From: Clostridium gasigenes
GTDB taxonomy: Bacteria > Bacillota > Clostridia > Clostridiales > Clostridiaceae
Length of the DNA stretch: 64,000 nt
NCBI RefSeq assembly: GCF_900104115.1
Contig: NZ_FNJM01000001.1
Location: 62,001-126,000 of the forward strand
Reading direction: 5' to 3'
Shown: positions 35,850 to 45,525 of the stretch, in pieces
How the letters are laid out: every line of letters starts with the position of its first letter
Numbering within the stretch: position 1 is the first letter of the stretch
Position numbers and translations under genes: made by a program
The notes under the pieces: generated by a model
The model's input: only the letters and a program-made list of their open reading frames with translations
Database searches by the model: none
Told to the model about the DNA's origin: nothing

Positions 35850-36761
35850 ATGAATAATATACTAATTTTATTAGATGAAATGTGCAATAAATTAAATTTA
35901 GAGTTAAAATTAATAGATAGTAATAAAGTTGAAATATATAATAATATAGCTTCAAAGGAAGATCTAATTACCAGAAGTATTTTAATAAATAGAAATATAT
36001 ATGATATATTTCTTACAAAAGCAAATTTTCCGTGTTTATCAATAATAGAGTTTACTTTAAATAAATTCATAAAAGAAAAAAACAATATGTGTCTAGAAGA
36101 TTTATTAAAAGGAGATCAAGATTTTGATAACTTCAATAAATCCCCAATATATAAGGTTGGAAAAATAATTATAATAGATTGTAATGAAGCAAATGAAGTT
36201 ATTGAATTAGTTAAAAGTACTTATTATGGACAAAATATTTATATAGATAAAGCTTATAATAAAATAGTTTTAATAGGTGATTTAGAAGATGAAAAAGAAC
36301 ATGGAATAAGTTTAAGAGAAACAATTACAAGTAATATAAAAACTAAGGTGTCTATAGGTATAAGTAGTATTGATGGAACCTTTGAAGGGCTTGTGAAAGG
36401 CTATAATAATGCAAAGAAAGCAATAAAAATAGGGAAAACATTTAATATAATTCCAGAAGTATATTTATATGATGAAATGAATTTTGAAAAAATTGTTTAT
36501 AATATTAATGATAGCTATTATAAAGAACTGAAAGATGAATATAATAGAATGTTTAAAAATTTAAACAAGGAATTAATATTAACTTTAGAAGAGGTATTGA
36601 AAAGTAATTTATCTTTAACTAAGGCATCTAAAAATTTATATATACATAGAAATACTTTAATGTATAGAATAGAAAAGATTTACAAAGAAACTGGACTAGA
36701 TATAAGGAATTTCAGAGATGCAACTTATTTATATATGCTATATATGAACAATAAAAAATGA
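35850..36761 (+). CDS. CdaR/PucR-type transcriptional regulator
   Basis: A 303-residue protein whose C-terminus carries the PucR-type helix-turn-helix: LSLTKASKNLYIHRNTLMYR followed by IEKIYKETGLDIRNFRDATY, as in CdaR, the sugar-diacid regulator. The middle (about 135-215) looks like a GGDEF-related CdaR domain without catalytic residues. Start at 35850 after AAAGGGGGGAG; an upstream ATG at 35751 lies inside a long hairpin and has no ribosome site. Target genes are unknown; msmK is the nearest candidate. Confidence 0.7.
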   Translation: MNNILILLDEMCNKLNLELKLIDSNKVEIYNNIASKEDLITRSILINRNIYDIFLTKANFPCLSIIEFTLNKFIKEKNNMCLEDLLKGDQDFDNFNKSPIYKVGKIIIIDCNEANEVIELVKSTYYGQNIYIDKAYNKIVLIGDLEDEKEHGISLRETITSNIKTKVSIGISSIDGTFEGLVKGYNNAKKAIKIGKTFNIIPEVYLYDEMNFEKIVYNINDSYYKELKDEYNRMFKNLNKELILTLEEVLKSNLSLTKASKNLYIHRNTLMYRIEKIYKETGLDIRNFRDATYLYMLYMNNKK

Positions 36762-36769
36762 GAACTAAG

Positions 36770-36811
36770 AAAAGGCTGAGTTTTCACACAATAGTGTAAA
36801 CTCAGCCTTTT
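36770..36811. terminator. Bidirectional terminator between converging genes
   Basis: AAAAGGCTGAGTTT / AAACTCAGCCTTTT perfect 14-bp stem; T tract on both strands. Confidence 0.8.
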
Positions 36812-36844
36812 GTTTATTAATTGAAATTTAAAGTCTATATAAAT

Positions 36845-37879
36845 TTATGCTACGTCTTCTACGTTTTCTCCACGAATTTCTGCCGCAGTACGTATTTTAT
36901 AGTTTTTAAACATAATAGATCCTAAGTAACCACTAAAGACACTAACTATAATACAACCTGCGGCTGTTATTAATACTTTAGAAGCTGGATTATATGCGAA
37001 CATTACTGCAAAACCAGCTATAGGAGTGGCTGTTCCTGGAGACATATTTACAAGTCCCATTAATGCGATTATTACTCCAGATAGAGCACCACCTATAAAG
37101 TTAGTTATATAAACTGGTATAGGATTTGCTGTAATTATATCTGCTTGAGTTAGAGGTTCTATAGCAACTGCTATAGTATCTTTTTTACTTCCAAATTTAA
37201 GTTTGCTAAATAATACAAAATTCATGAATGATGAACCAAATACTGATAATGCTCCTATAGCCATAGGTGCGCCTGTAAGTCCAAGCATTGCTGTTAAAGC
37301 CATTGAACTAAGTGGTGCTGTGGCAACAACAGTTATTGTTCCTCCAAGTACTATTCCCATTATTATTGGGTTAGAAGTAGAGGCTGATGTTAAAATTTGA
37401 CCAATATTTAATAATGTTGAATTTACTAGTGGAGTCATACCTAATCCTATTAGTCTACTTAATGGAGCTGCAATTATAATTATAATTATTAAGTCTAATC
37501 CAGCAGGTAATTTCTTTTCTAAATACTTAACTACAAATGACATAATGTATCCAGCGATAAATCCAGGTAATATTCCAAACCCAGAGCAAGATAGTCCAAC
37601 TAAGACTGCATATACTGGTGAAACACCAAGAGCTAAAGGCACAAGTGTTGCAGCCGCTACTCCTGATAAACTACCATTGGCTAAACCAACCTCGCCTAAA
37701 AATTTGAGTTTTAATACACCACCAAAAAATGCACCGTGAAAGGCTTCAACTAGAAAGCTTGCACATGCAGCACTTGCTAGGGCACCCATTGCTTTCATTC
37801 CTTGTGGTGCTTTGTAACTAAATAATGTAAATAAAGCTAATACTAGTAGTAAAAGACCAGTCCCTATTAAAATATCCAT
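36845..37879 (-). CDS. Orphan PTS EIIC-like permease in the serine dehydratase operon
   Basis: A 344-residue membrane protein of about ten helices belonging to the PTS_EIIC_2 group (AFHGAFFGGVLKL, SCSGFGILPGFIAGY, TATPIAGFAVMFAYNP). No EIIA, EIIB or sugar enzyme is near; it is the last gene of sdaAB-sdaAA, 27 bases after sdaAA, with an AGGAGG site. Its place suggests transport of serine or a related compound rather than a sugar, but no residue proves this. The family also occurs next to other metabolic genes, so a sugar role cannot be excluded. Confidence 0.75.
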   Translation of the reverse strand: MDILIGTGLLLLVLALFTLFSYKAPQGMKAMGALASAACASFLVEAFHGAFFGGVLKLKFLGEVGLANGSLSGVAAATLVPLALGVSPVYAVLVGLSCSGFGILPGFIAGYIMSFVVKYLEKKLPAGLDLIIIIIIAAPLSRLIGLGMTPLVNSTLLNIGQILTSASTSNPIIMGIVLGGTITVVATAPLSSMALTAMLGLTGAPMAIGALSVFGSSFMNFVLFSKLKFGSKKDTIAVAIEPLTQADIITANPIPVYITNFIGGALSGVIIALMGLVNMSPGTATPIAGFAVMFAYNPASKVLITAAGCIIVSVFSGYLGSIMFKNYKIRTAAEIRGENVEDVA

Positions 37880-37906
37880 TATTTTTTCCTCCTTAGATTG
37901 TTTAAA

Positions 37907-38785
37907 TTATTTATTTTTAAATACTTTGTTTTTAAGTTCTAGACCAGTTTTAGTAATAGCAAGTCCACCAAGAGCTGTTTCTCTTAATGATGCTGGCAAA
38001 TCTACTCCGATTTTATACATTGCAGATAATGCATCATCAAATGGTATTTTAGATGTTACTCCAGCCATAACTAAATCAGCTGTAGAAAGAGCACTAATTG
38101 CACCAGCTACATTCCTTTTTGCGCAAGGAATTTCAACTAATCCTGCAACCGGGTCACAAACTAGTCCTAATATATTTTTAAATACAATGGCACCAGCGTC
38201 TAGACTCATCGCTGGGGTTCCACCCATCATTTGTACAACAGCTGCTGAAGCCATAGCTGCTGCTGAACCACATTCAGCTTGACATCCACCTTCTGCACCT
38301 GCAAAGGTTGCGTTCATTCCAATGATCATCCCAACAGCAGCTGCTGCGAATAAGCCTTCTATCATTTCATCAACACTTTTATCAAGTCTTTCACCAGCTG
38401 CTAATATTACTGCTGGAAGTATTCCACATGATCCAGCTGTTGGACATGCTACTATTTTACCCATGGCTCCATTAACTTCTGAAGATGATAATGCCATAGC
38501 CATAGCCTTGACAGCAGTATCGCCTAAAAGGGATTTACCTGCTTCTAAATATTTTTGTAATTTATAAGCATCGCCTCCGATAAGACCACTTAATGAATAA
38601 ACTTTACGTTCACGTCCATCGGTAGCACCTTTTCTCATTACATCAAGAGTTTCTTTCATATGTGAAAATAATTCCTCTCGGGAAATACCTTTTTCTTCAA
38701 TCTCGCGATTTATTGCATATTCACTTAATTTTATGTTTTCTGTTTTGCATATTTCAATAAGTTGACTAGCTGACTTTGCTATCAT
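37907..38785 (-). CDS. sdaAA: L-serine dehydratase, iron-sulfur type, alpha subunit
   Basis: A 292-residue subunit that with SdaAB converts L-serine to pyruvate and ammonia using an oxygen-sensitive 4Fe-4S cluster. Conserved parts are CPTAGSCGILPAV, GAEGGCQAECGSAAAMA and GLVCDPVAGLVEIPC, which together provide the cluster Cys ligands. Start after AGGAGGT; it overlaps the end of sdaAB by 20 bases. Two separate subunits are usual in Clostridium and Bacillus. Confidence 0.94.
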   Translation of the reverse strand: MIAKSASQLIEICKTENIKLSEYAINREIEEKGISREELFSHMKETLDVMRKGATDGRERKVYSLSGLIGGDAYKLQKYLEAGKSLLGDTAVKAMAMALSSSEVNGAMGKIVACPTAGSCGILPAVILAAGERLDKSVDEMIEGLFAAAAVGMIIGMNATFAGAEGGCQAECGSAAAMASAAVVQMMGGTPAMSLDAGAIVFKNILGLVCDPVAGLVEIPCAKRNVAGAISALSTADLVMAGVTSKIPFDDALSAMYKIGVDLPASLRETALGGLAITKTGLELKNKVFKNK

Positions 38786-39467
38786 TATTTTTACCTCCTG
38801 TTTCTGGATTAATAACTATAACCTTGTTTATTCCATTGATTTTTTTTATATCTGCCATTAAAGAATCGGGAACAACAGTATCTACTTCAAAAGTCATAGT
38901 TGCAGATTTCCCTTTTTCGCCTCTAACAAGTTTCATAAAAGCAATATTGATTTTATGAGAATAAATAAGTTCTGACACTTTTGCTACTGTTCCTGGAATA
39001 TCATTATGACAAGTAATTATAGTAGGATATATACCAGTTATTTGTACACTATTACCATTTATCTCAATTATCTCTACATTACCACCACCAATAGATGAAC
39101 CCATTACTTCAAAGGTATTACCTTTAATATCTGTTATTAAAAATTTAACAGTGTTTGGATGGACTTGTCCAAGATCTTCTTCAACAAAGTTTACAATTAA
39201 TCCTTTATTTTCAGCAATTTCAATAGAATTTTTAAGTCTGTCATCGCTTGGCTCCATTCCAAGTATTCCTGCAACAAGAGCTCTATCTGTTCCGTGGCCT
39301 TTATAAGTTTTACCAAAAGAACCATGAAGTAAGAATGTAACCTCTTTTATATCATTTCCAACAATAGTTTTTGCTATTTTACCAAGTCTAGCAGCTCCAG
39401 CTGTGTGGGAAGATGATGGACCTACCATTATAGGGCCTAGAATATCAAAAACGCCAAAATTTTGCAT
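38766..39467 (-). CDS. sdaAB: L-serine dehydratase, iron-sulfur type, beta subunit
   Basis: A 233-residue subunit with the signature GPIMVGPSSSHTAGAARLG at about 11-29 and a C-terminal ACT domain (about 150-225, IYPTIITCHNDIPGTVAKVS). The start codon giving MQNFGVFDILG (39467) is preferred since AAAGGA lies 12 bases upstream; ATG codons at 39491 and 39488 have no ribosome site. First gene of the operon sdaAB-sdaAA-EIIC, with a clear promoter upstream. The ACT domain may respond to serine. Confidence 0.92.
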   Translation of the reverse strand: MQNFGVFDILGPIMVGPSSSHTAGAARLGKIAKTIVGNDIKEVTFLLHGSFGKTYKGHGTDRALVAGILGMEPSDDRLKNSIEIAENKGLIVNFVEEDLGQVHPNTVKFLITDIKGNTFEVMGSSIGGGNVEIIEINGNSVQITGIYPTIITCHNDIPGTVAKVSELIYSHKINIAFMKLVRGEKGKSATMTFEVDTVVPDSLMADIKKINGINKVIVINPETGGKNNDSKVS

Positions 39468-39569
39468 AGTAACTATCATTCCTTTCATCAATATAATATT
39501 TTATTATATTTTTTCGCTAGTGTAGTAATTTTCCACAATCGGATACTTTTTTCGACTAAGTTCACTTAA

Positions 39570-39598
39570 ATACTAAACGGTTTCACCTCGCTTGTCAA
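39570..39598 (-). promoter_or_regulatory. Promoter of the sdaAB operon
   Basis: On the minus strand: TTGACA (39598-39593), 17 bases, TAGTAT (39575-39570). The transcript leader is about 100 bases. CCACAATC (39532-39539) and GATTGTGG (around 39642) form a distant inverted pair flanking the promoter. Confidence 0.6.
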
Positions 39599-39708
39599 GA
39601 AATAGAGTATTGAGGATTTTATTATTAAAATAACTATTCAGATTGTGGGATATTTTCTTTCAATGCGCCAAAATAAAAAATACTACAATAAATTATAGTG
39701 TTTTAATT

Positions 39709-39784
<76 letters not shown>

Positions 39785-40053
39785 ATATTAAGTTGTGTAA
39801 TTAGTTTTCCTAACCACAAGACTTATAATAGTACACTAATCGTAATAAGTCAACTTAAATATAATTTTTTTAGGACTAAAGAGTAAATTAATTTATATTA
39901 TTTCTTTTAAAAATTAGTTTTTTCAAAAACCTGAAGTTAAATAATTCATAAAAAGGGATTAACCTACTGAAAAAAATGGACAAATAATATATAATAATAC
40001 TAACTAAATAAAATATAAAAAAATGAATTTATTAGAAACAGGGGGAGAAAATT

Positions 40054-40839
40054 ATGACTAATAATCAATTTGCAGTTCAAATAAAAGATTTAGAAATGAA
40101 TTTTGGGGATAAAAAGGTTTTAAAGGGAATAAATTTAGACATACCAGCAGGTAAAATAATAGGTTATATTGGACCAAATGGTGCAGGGAAAAGTACAACA
40201 GTTAAAATAATATTAGGGCTTATTGAAGGTTACACTGGGGAAGTTAAAATATTTGGAGAAGATATTTCAACTGGAAATGAAGAATATAAAAAAAGGATTG
40301 GATATGTTCCAGAAGTTGCAGAGCTTTATGATAGTTTAACAGCTAAAGAATATTTAACTTTTGTTGGACAATTATACGGGTTAGAATATGAAATTGTAGA
40401 TAAAAAAGCTTTAGAATTAATGACTATTTTAGGAATTGGAGATGCCTATGATTCAAGGATAACTACTTATTCAAAGGGAATGAAACAAAAAGTAACTATA
40501 ATATCAAGTTTGCTTCATAACCCAGATATTTTATTCTTAGATGAACCATTAAGTGGATTAGATGCAAATAGTGTAATGATAATTAAAGAGATATTAGCAG
40601 AACTGGCCCATAATGGGAAAACTATTTTCTATTCATCACACATTATGGAAGTTGTTGAAAAATTAAGTGATAGAATTATTCTTTTAAATGATGGAAATAT
40701 AGTTGCAGATGGAAACTTTAATGAGCTTAAAGAAAGCTCAAAAGAAGGATCACTAGAAGAAATATTTAATCAACTAACAGGCTTTAATAACCATAAAGAA
40801 TTAGCAGAAAAATTTATTTCAGTTATTTGTGAGGTATAA
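40054..40839 (+). CDS. ABC exporter ATPase
   Basis: A 261-residue ATPase of the CcmA/NatA class: Walker A GPNGAGKSTT, signature YSKGMKQKVTI, Walker B ILFLDEPLSGLD and switch His in FYSSHIMEV. It partners the large permease that starts 3 bases after its stop. The class usually exports or moves lipids, peptides or drugs; the cargo is unknown. ATG after GGGGGAG. Confidence 0.85.
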   Translation: MTNNQFAVQIKDLEMNFGDKKVLKGINLDIPAGKIIGYIGPNGAGKSTTVKIILGLIEGYTGEVKIFGEDISTGNEEYKKRIGYVPEVAELYDSLTAKEYLTFVGQLYGLEYEIVDKKALELMTILGIGDAYDSRITTYSKGMKQKVTIISSLLHNPDILFLDEPLSGLDANSVMIIKEILAELAHNGKTIFYSSHIMEVVEKLSDRIILLNDGNIVADGNFNELKESSKEGSLEEIFNQLTGFNNHKELAEKFISVICEV

Positions 40840-40842
40840 GCT

Positions 40843-42492
40843 ATGAAAGAGTTTAAAGTTTTAAAAATAATAGATAAGTTTAAAGGTATCTATAAAAAAG
40901 CTGGAGTAGATTATGATGTAATGAGATTAATAATTAGCACTAAATTATTAATGGATGGAAGAAGAACCTCTGTTGCTTTTAACAATGGAAAAAAACAAAA
41001 GCCAGATTCAAACCAATTTACAAAAGCTCTTATGATGTATGCATTTATGGGATTCTTTTTAATGATGACATTAGTAATTAAAATAAATATAATGTATCAA
41101 TTGTCTGTTTATTTTGGCGGATTTATGTTTCTAATTTTAACCGTATTTATATCGGATTTTTCATCAGTAATATTAGATGTTAAAGATAAAAATTTAATTG
41201 GAAGTAAAGGGATAAGTTTAAAAACAGTAAATGCAGCAAAGTTAACTCATGTGTTTATATATATGATGTATTTAACTATTGCCCTTGGAGGGTTTTCCAT
41301 ATTAGTATCGGCTAGGTATGGTATATGGTTTATGCTAGTTTTTATACTAGAGATTATTCTTATAGATTTATTTATGGTTATTGTAACCGCGTTAATTTAT
41401 TTTTTGGTTTTAAAGTTTTTTGATGGAGAAAAACTAAAGGATATGATAAATGTAGTGCAAATAGTTTTAAGTTTAACTATGGTAGTTGGTGGACAAATTA
41501 TTCCAAGATTATTTAATGTTATGGATCTTAAAATAACCTATACTCCAAAGTTATGGCATTATTTATTTCCACCAATGTGGTTTGCAGCTCCATTAGAAAT
41601 GATAGATAGCGGTCATGTTAATGGAACACTTATAGCAATGAGTATATTAGCAGTTGTAATGCCAATAGTTTCAATTGTTATTTATATTAAATTAGCGCCA
41701 ACATTTGAGCAATATCTTCAAAAGTTAAATAATAATACTTACAAAAGTAAAAGTAAGAAAGAAAAATTATCATTTAGGATTAGTAAAATAATATGTAGGA
41801 ATAAAGAAGAAAGAGTATTTTTCAATTTTACAAATAGTATTATAAGTAGTGAAAGAAGCTTTAAACTTAAAGCATATCCAGTTCTTGGCCTTGCAATTAT
41901 TTTTCCATTTATATTTATGAGTATTGGAATGCATGAGTTTGCAGGTATAATGGAATGGAGAGCTAAAATGGTAAACTCAAAAAGCTTTATAAGTTTATAT
42001 GGGGTAGCGATAATGATACCTAACATATTAATTTTACTAAGGTATTCAGAAATGTATAAAGCAGGCTGGGTATATACAACAATGCCTATTAAAAATACAT
42101 CATCAATATTCAAGGGAAGTATAAAAGCTGTTATGTATAAGCTTTTAGCACCTGTTTTTATTTTTGAAAGTATAGTATTTATAATAATATTCTCACCAAA
42201 AGTTATTGTACAAATAGTAGGTGTATTACTCGCAAGCATATTATTAATAATGATAATATTTATGACTATGGAAAAAGCATTGCCATTTACACAAAAGCAA
42301 GAAGTTGCAGAAGTTTCAGGAAATATATTACCTGTAATAATAACAATGTTAAGTACCGGTTTATTAGTAGGAACTCATTTTGCAGTAACATTTATACCAA
42401 TTGGAATCTATATTTATATCCTTATTTTAATAATAGTAGATATTATTCTTTGGAGTAAGGTGTTTAATGTTAAATGGAAGTCACTTAAATAA
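40843..42492 (+). CDS. ABC exporter permease, large ABC-2-like
   Basis: A 549-residue membrane protein with about twelve predicted helices in two halves (about 60-300 and 345-545) joined by a basic cytoplasmic stretch (TYKSKSKKEK). It has no close match that I can name. Its place directly after an ABC ATPase makes it the membrane part of that exporter. The two-half structure suggests a full transporter domain in one chain. Cargo unknown. Confidence 0.65.
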   Translation: MKEFKVLKIIDKFKGIYKKAGVDYDVMRLIISTKLLMDGRRTSVAFNNGKKQKPDSNQFTKALMMYAFMGFFLMMTLVIKINIMYQLSVYFGGFMFLILTVFISDFSSVILDVKDKNLIGSKGISLKTVNAAKLTHVFIYMMYLTIALGGFSILVSARYGIWFMLVFILEIILIDLFMVIVTALIYFLVLKFFDGEKLKDMINVVQIVLSLTMVVGGQIIPRLFNVMDLKITYTPKLWHYLFPPMWFAAPLEMIDSGHVNGTLIAMSILAVVMPIVSIVIYIKLAPTFEQYLQKLNNNTYKSKSKKEKLSFRISKIICRNKEERVFFNFTNSIISSERSFKLKAYPVLGLAIIFPFIFMSIGMHEFAGIMEWRAKMVNSKSFISLYGVAIMIPNILILLRYSEMYKAGWVYTTMPIKNTSSIFKGSIKAVMYKLLAPVFIFESIVFIIIFSPKVIVQIVGVLLASILLIMIIFMTMEKALPFTQKQEVAEVSGNILPVIITMLSTGLLVGTHFAVTFIPIGIYIYILILIIVDIILWSKVFNVKWKSLK

Positions 42493-42509
42493 TTATTCTT
42501 TTGAAAGTA

Positions 42510-42556
42510 CCTAAGGAAGGGTAAAATAAAAGACCAGAATACCTGCTTGTTATTTA
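42510..42556. repeat. Dispersed palindromic repeat, copy at 42.5 kb
   Basis: CCTAAGG, GTAAAATAAAAGACCAGAAT, then ACCTGCTTGTTATTTAGAAA. Lies between the exporter and the two-component system. Confidence 0.45.
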
Positions 42557-42647
42557 GAAATCATAAAAGTTTAGTAGTCATATTTTATAGAATTTAAGAT
42601 CTATTAAATATGGCTATTATTATTAAAGAGATAGGAGAAATTGATTC

Positions 42648-43748
42648 ATGGAAAGAGAAAGAACACTGGTAGGAGTTATAATATCTGCATTTATCGTATT
42701 TATAGCAATTAGTGATAAAACCTTAGTTAATGAATATATAATAAGGTATATACTTGTTTGTGTTATACTTATCGTTATTCAGCTTGCATCATATTTTAGT
42801 GGAAAATACAGAAGAATTATTGATTTATTTCAAATAGTATTCTCAATAATATTAATAACTAAGGGAATGGAAATTGTTGTTATTGTAGTGCCTTCAGTAA
42901 TATATTCTCTTTTAATAAATAAATATAGAAAAATATCTTATGTATCTTCTATGGCTGGATTTTTATTAATTATAAATCCAGAGAATATAGCATTGTTTTT
43001 ACTTTATTCTTCAATAATTTATCTTTATATGGATAGTTTATATAAAAGAGAAGTATCAGAAAAAGATTTAAAAAATAATTATAAAATAGAAAGAGAAGAA
43101 AATCATAAATTAATTGAAAAGCTTGCTTATATGGACAACTATCGTAATCATACAAATATAATGGCGCAGATTAATGAAAGAAATTATATAGCACAAAGTT
43201 TACATGATAAATTAGGACATAGTGTAACAAGTTCTATAATGCAATTACAGGTTTCAAAAGCTATGATTGATAAAGACAAAAATCTTTCTATGGAGTATTT
43301 AAACAGTGCAATAGAAAATCTAAGTGAAGGAATGGATGATATAAGGTTAATACTTAGAAGTTTGAAACCACAAGAAGAGATTATAGGAATTGAGAGTATA
43401 AAAACTTTATTATCAGAATTTCAAAATAATAGTCGCATATGTGCAGAGCTAAAGGTTACTGGAGATATAGCTACCATAGATTCAAGTTATTGGATTGTTA
43501 TTGAAGATAATCTAAAAGAAGCTTTAACAAATGCTTATAAATATTCTAATGCTACAAAAATTGAAATGTATATCGAAGTTTATAATAAATTTATAAGAAT
43601 AGAAATAAGAGATAATGGAAAAGGCAGTGAAAAAATAGCGAAGGGTTTAGGGCTTAGAGGTATGGAAGAAAGAGCTAGATCAATTGAAGGAGCTATTAGC
43701 TTTTTAAGTAATAATGGATTTTCTATATCAATGATAATTGGATTGTAG
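42648..43748 (+). CDS. NarL-type sensor histidine kinase (HisKA_3)
   Basis: A 366-residue kinase with about five N-terminal membrane helices (to about 130) and little external domain. The phospho-acceptor is in AQSLHDKLGHSVTSS, the HisKA_3 motif, followed by an HATPase with DNLKEALTNAYKYS, RDNGKGS and GLGLRGMEERA. It is followed 10 bases later by its response regulator. The general form resembles LiaS/DesK-type kinases that watch the membrane. The exporter genes downstream are the likely target. Confidence 0.85.
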   Translation: MERERTLVGVIISAFIVFIAISDKTLVNEYIIRYILVCVILIVIQLASYFSGKYRRIIDLFQIVFSIILITKGMEIVVIVVPSVIYSLLINKYRKISYVSSMAGFLLIINPENIALFLLYSSIIYLYMDSLYKREVSEKDLKNNYKIEREENHKLIEKLAYMDNYRNHTNIMAQINERNYIAQSLHDKLGHSVTSSIMQLQVSKAMIDKDKNLSMEYLNSAIENLSEGMDDIRLILRSLKPQEEIIGIESIKTLLSEFQNNSRICAELKVTGDIATIDSSYWIVIEDNLKEALTNAYKYSNATKIEMYIEVYNKFIRIEIRDNGKGSEKIAKGLGLRGMEERARSIEGAISFLSNNGFSISMIIGL

Positions 43749-43758
43749 GTGAAAAGTA

Positions 43759-44379
43759 ATGAATATAAAAGTATTAATATGTGATGATGATAAATTAATA
43801 AGAGAAAGTCTTAAAATATTATTGCCTTTAGATAGTGAAATAACGGTTGTTTCTGAAGCTTGTAATGGACTAGAAGCTATTGAAATTTGTAAAAATACAA
43901 AGGTTGATGTAGCGTTACTTGATATTAGAATGCCAAAAGTAAATGGAGTGGAAGCAGTTAAAAAAATTGTTAGTGAAACAAATACAAAATGTCTTATATT
44001 AACTACTTTTGATGAAGAAAAGTATGTAAATGAAGCTCTAAGGTATGGGGCAAAGGGGTATATTTTAAAAAATAATTCACCAGAGCAAATAATAAATGCT
44101 ATAAAATCTGTTTATAATGACACTATAGTTATGAATGAAAATATTTTAGGGAAAATTAGAGGTAATGAAGTAGAACCTAAAATTTCTAGTGGAAAATTTA
44201 CAGAACGTGAAGTAGAGATAATAAAAGCTATAGCAGAGGGTTTAAGTAATAAAGAAGTAGGTAAAAAATTATTTATATCTGATGGAACAGCAAGAAATTA
44301 TATTACAACAATATTAGATAAAACAGGTTTAGAACATAGAACACAAATTGCAATTCAATATTTAAAAGGAAATATATAA
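43759..44379 (+). CDS. NarL/LuxR-family response regulator
   Basis: A 206-residue regulator: receiver with CDDDKLIRES, Asp in VALLDIRMPKVNG and Lys in YILKNN, then a LuxR-type helix-turn-helix with FTEREVEIIKAIAEGLSNKE and LFISDGTARNYI. Pairs with the upstream kinase. A strong terminator follows, so the ABC genes 200 bases on must have their own promoter, probably under this regulator. Confidence 0.9.
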   Translation: MNIKVLICDDDKLIRESLKILLPLDSEITVVSEACNGLEAIEICKNTKVDVALLDIRMPKVNGVEAVKKIVSETNTKCLILTTFDEEKYVNEALRYGAKGYILKNNSPEQIINAIKSVYNDTIVMNENILGKIRGNEVEPKISSGKFTEREVEIIKAIAEGLSNKEVGKKLFISDGTARNYITTILDKTGLEHRTQIAIQYLKGNI

Positions 44380-44414
44380 GGAAATCTATAAGGTAATGAC
44401 ATTTGTCATAGGTA

Positions 44415-44452
44415 AAAGGTGAGTTTTCTAACTGTTGGAAAACTCACCTTTT
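44415..44452 (+). terminator. Terminator of the NarL-type two-component operon
   Basis: AAAGGTGAGTTTTC / GAAAACTCACCTTTT stem around TAACTGTTG, followed by T. Confidence 0.85.
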
Positions 44453-44480
44453 TTATATAATAGGATTATAGGATTGAAAG

Positions 44481-44512
44481 TAAGGTGTTTCAAAATAAAT
44501 AACCAGTCAAAG
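44481..44512. repeat. Dispersed palindromic repeat, partial copy at 44.5 kb
   Basis: AAGGTGTTTCAAAATAAATA then ACCAGTCAAAG; only the left arm is clear. Confidence 0.4.
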
Positions 44513-44585
44513 ATTTATAGGACTTTTTGAACTACACAAGAAGGTAACCATGTCTAAGATTGGATAAATATGAGGAGGAAATTAA

Positions 44586-45515
44586 ATGAAAATATTAGAG
44601 GTTAAAAAATTATATAAAGAATATGGAAATAGTGTTGCTGTTGATGGAGTTAACTTTTGTATAAATGAAGGAGAAATATTTGGGCTTTTAGGACCAAATG
44701 GTGCAGGTAAAAGTACAATTATTAGTATGATAACAGGATTAATTAAAAGTAGTGAGGGAGAAACAATTTTTGAAGAAAAGGAAAGTAAAATAAATAAGTG
44801 GAAGCAAAATATCGGGTTAGTTCCACAAGATTTTGCATTATATTTTGATTTAAGCGCAGAGGAAAACATTAAGTATTTCTGTTCATTATATGGATTTAGA
44901 GGAGAGGACCTAAAAAAGCGTGTAGATAATGCTTTGGAATTTGTTGGACTTTTAGATGTTAGAGGAAAAAGAGTAAATCAATTTTCAGGAGGAATGAAAA
45001 GAAGGCTTAATATGGCATGTGCAATAGCTCATACTCCAAAGCTTATAATAATGGATGAACCAACAGTTGGCATAGACCCACAATCAAGGAACCATATATT
45101 GGAATCAGTTAAGAAGTTAAGGGATGAGGGAGCAACTATTATATACACATCTCATTATATGGAAGAAGTAGATGAAATTTGTGACAAAATTGCAATTATG
45201 GATCATGGGAAAATAATAGCAGAGGGAAATAGTGAATATTTAAAATCGTTAGTTAGCGATAAAAATATATACTCTATAACTCTTAAAAATAAAATTGAAG
45301 GTATAGAAACTGCATTGAAAGCTGTAACAGGAATTGAAAAAGTTATTGCAACTGAAAATGAATTGAAATGTTATTACCTAAAAGAAAGTAATGTTATAGA
45401 AGGTTTAGTAGCGGCTATTTCAAAGAAAAAGGGAGTAGTTGAAAATATAAAAAATGAAACACCTAGTTTAGAAACAGTATTCTTAGCCTTAACAGGCAAA
45501 AAACTAAGAGATTAG
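44586..45515 (+). CDS. ABC exporter ATPase (CcmA class)
   Basis: A 309-residue ATPase with Walker A GPNGAGKSTI, signature QFSGGMKRRLNMA, Walker B LIIMDEPTVGID, switch His in YTSHYMEEVDEI and a C-terminal extension typical of drug-exporting DrrA-like subunits. It precedes two ABC-2 permeases, which would form a heterodimeric membrane part. ATG after GAGGAGG. The upstream kinase/regulator pair probably controls it. Cargo unknown; peptide or drug export is usual. Confidence 0.88.
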   Translation: MKILEVKKLYKEYGNSVAVDGVNFCINEGEIFGLLGPNGAGKSTIISMITGLIKSSEGETIFEEKESKINKWKQNIGLVPQDFALYFDLSAEENIKYFCSLYGFRGEDLKKRVDNALEFVGLLDVRGKRVNQFSGGMKRRLNMACAIAHTPKLIIMDEPTVGIDPQSRNHILESVKKLRDEGATIIYTSHYMEEVDEICDKIAIMDHGKIIAEGNSEYLKSLVSDKNIYSITLKNKIEGIETALKAVTGIEKVIATENELKCYYLKESNVIEGLVAAISKKKGVVENIKNETPSLETVFLALTGKKLRD

Positions 45516-45525
45516 AGGTGAAAAA

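Noticed and set aside
37203-38567. Plus-strand ORFs opposite the EIIC and sdaAA genes
   Set aside because: Antisense shadows of well-supported minus-strand genes; no ribosome sites or family likeness.
39532-39650. CCACAATC / GATTGTGG inverted pair around the sdaAB promoter
   Set aside because: The arms are about 100 bases apart and short; could be an operator pair but chance is not excluded.
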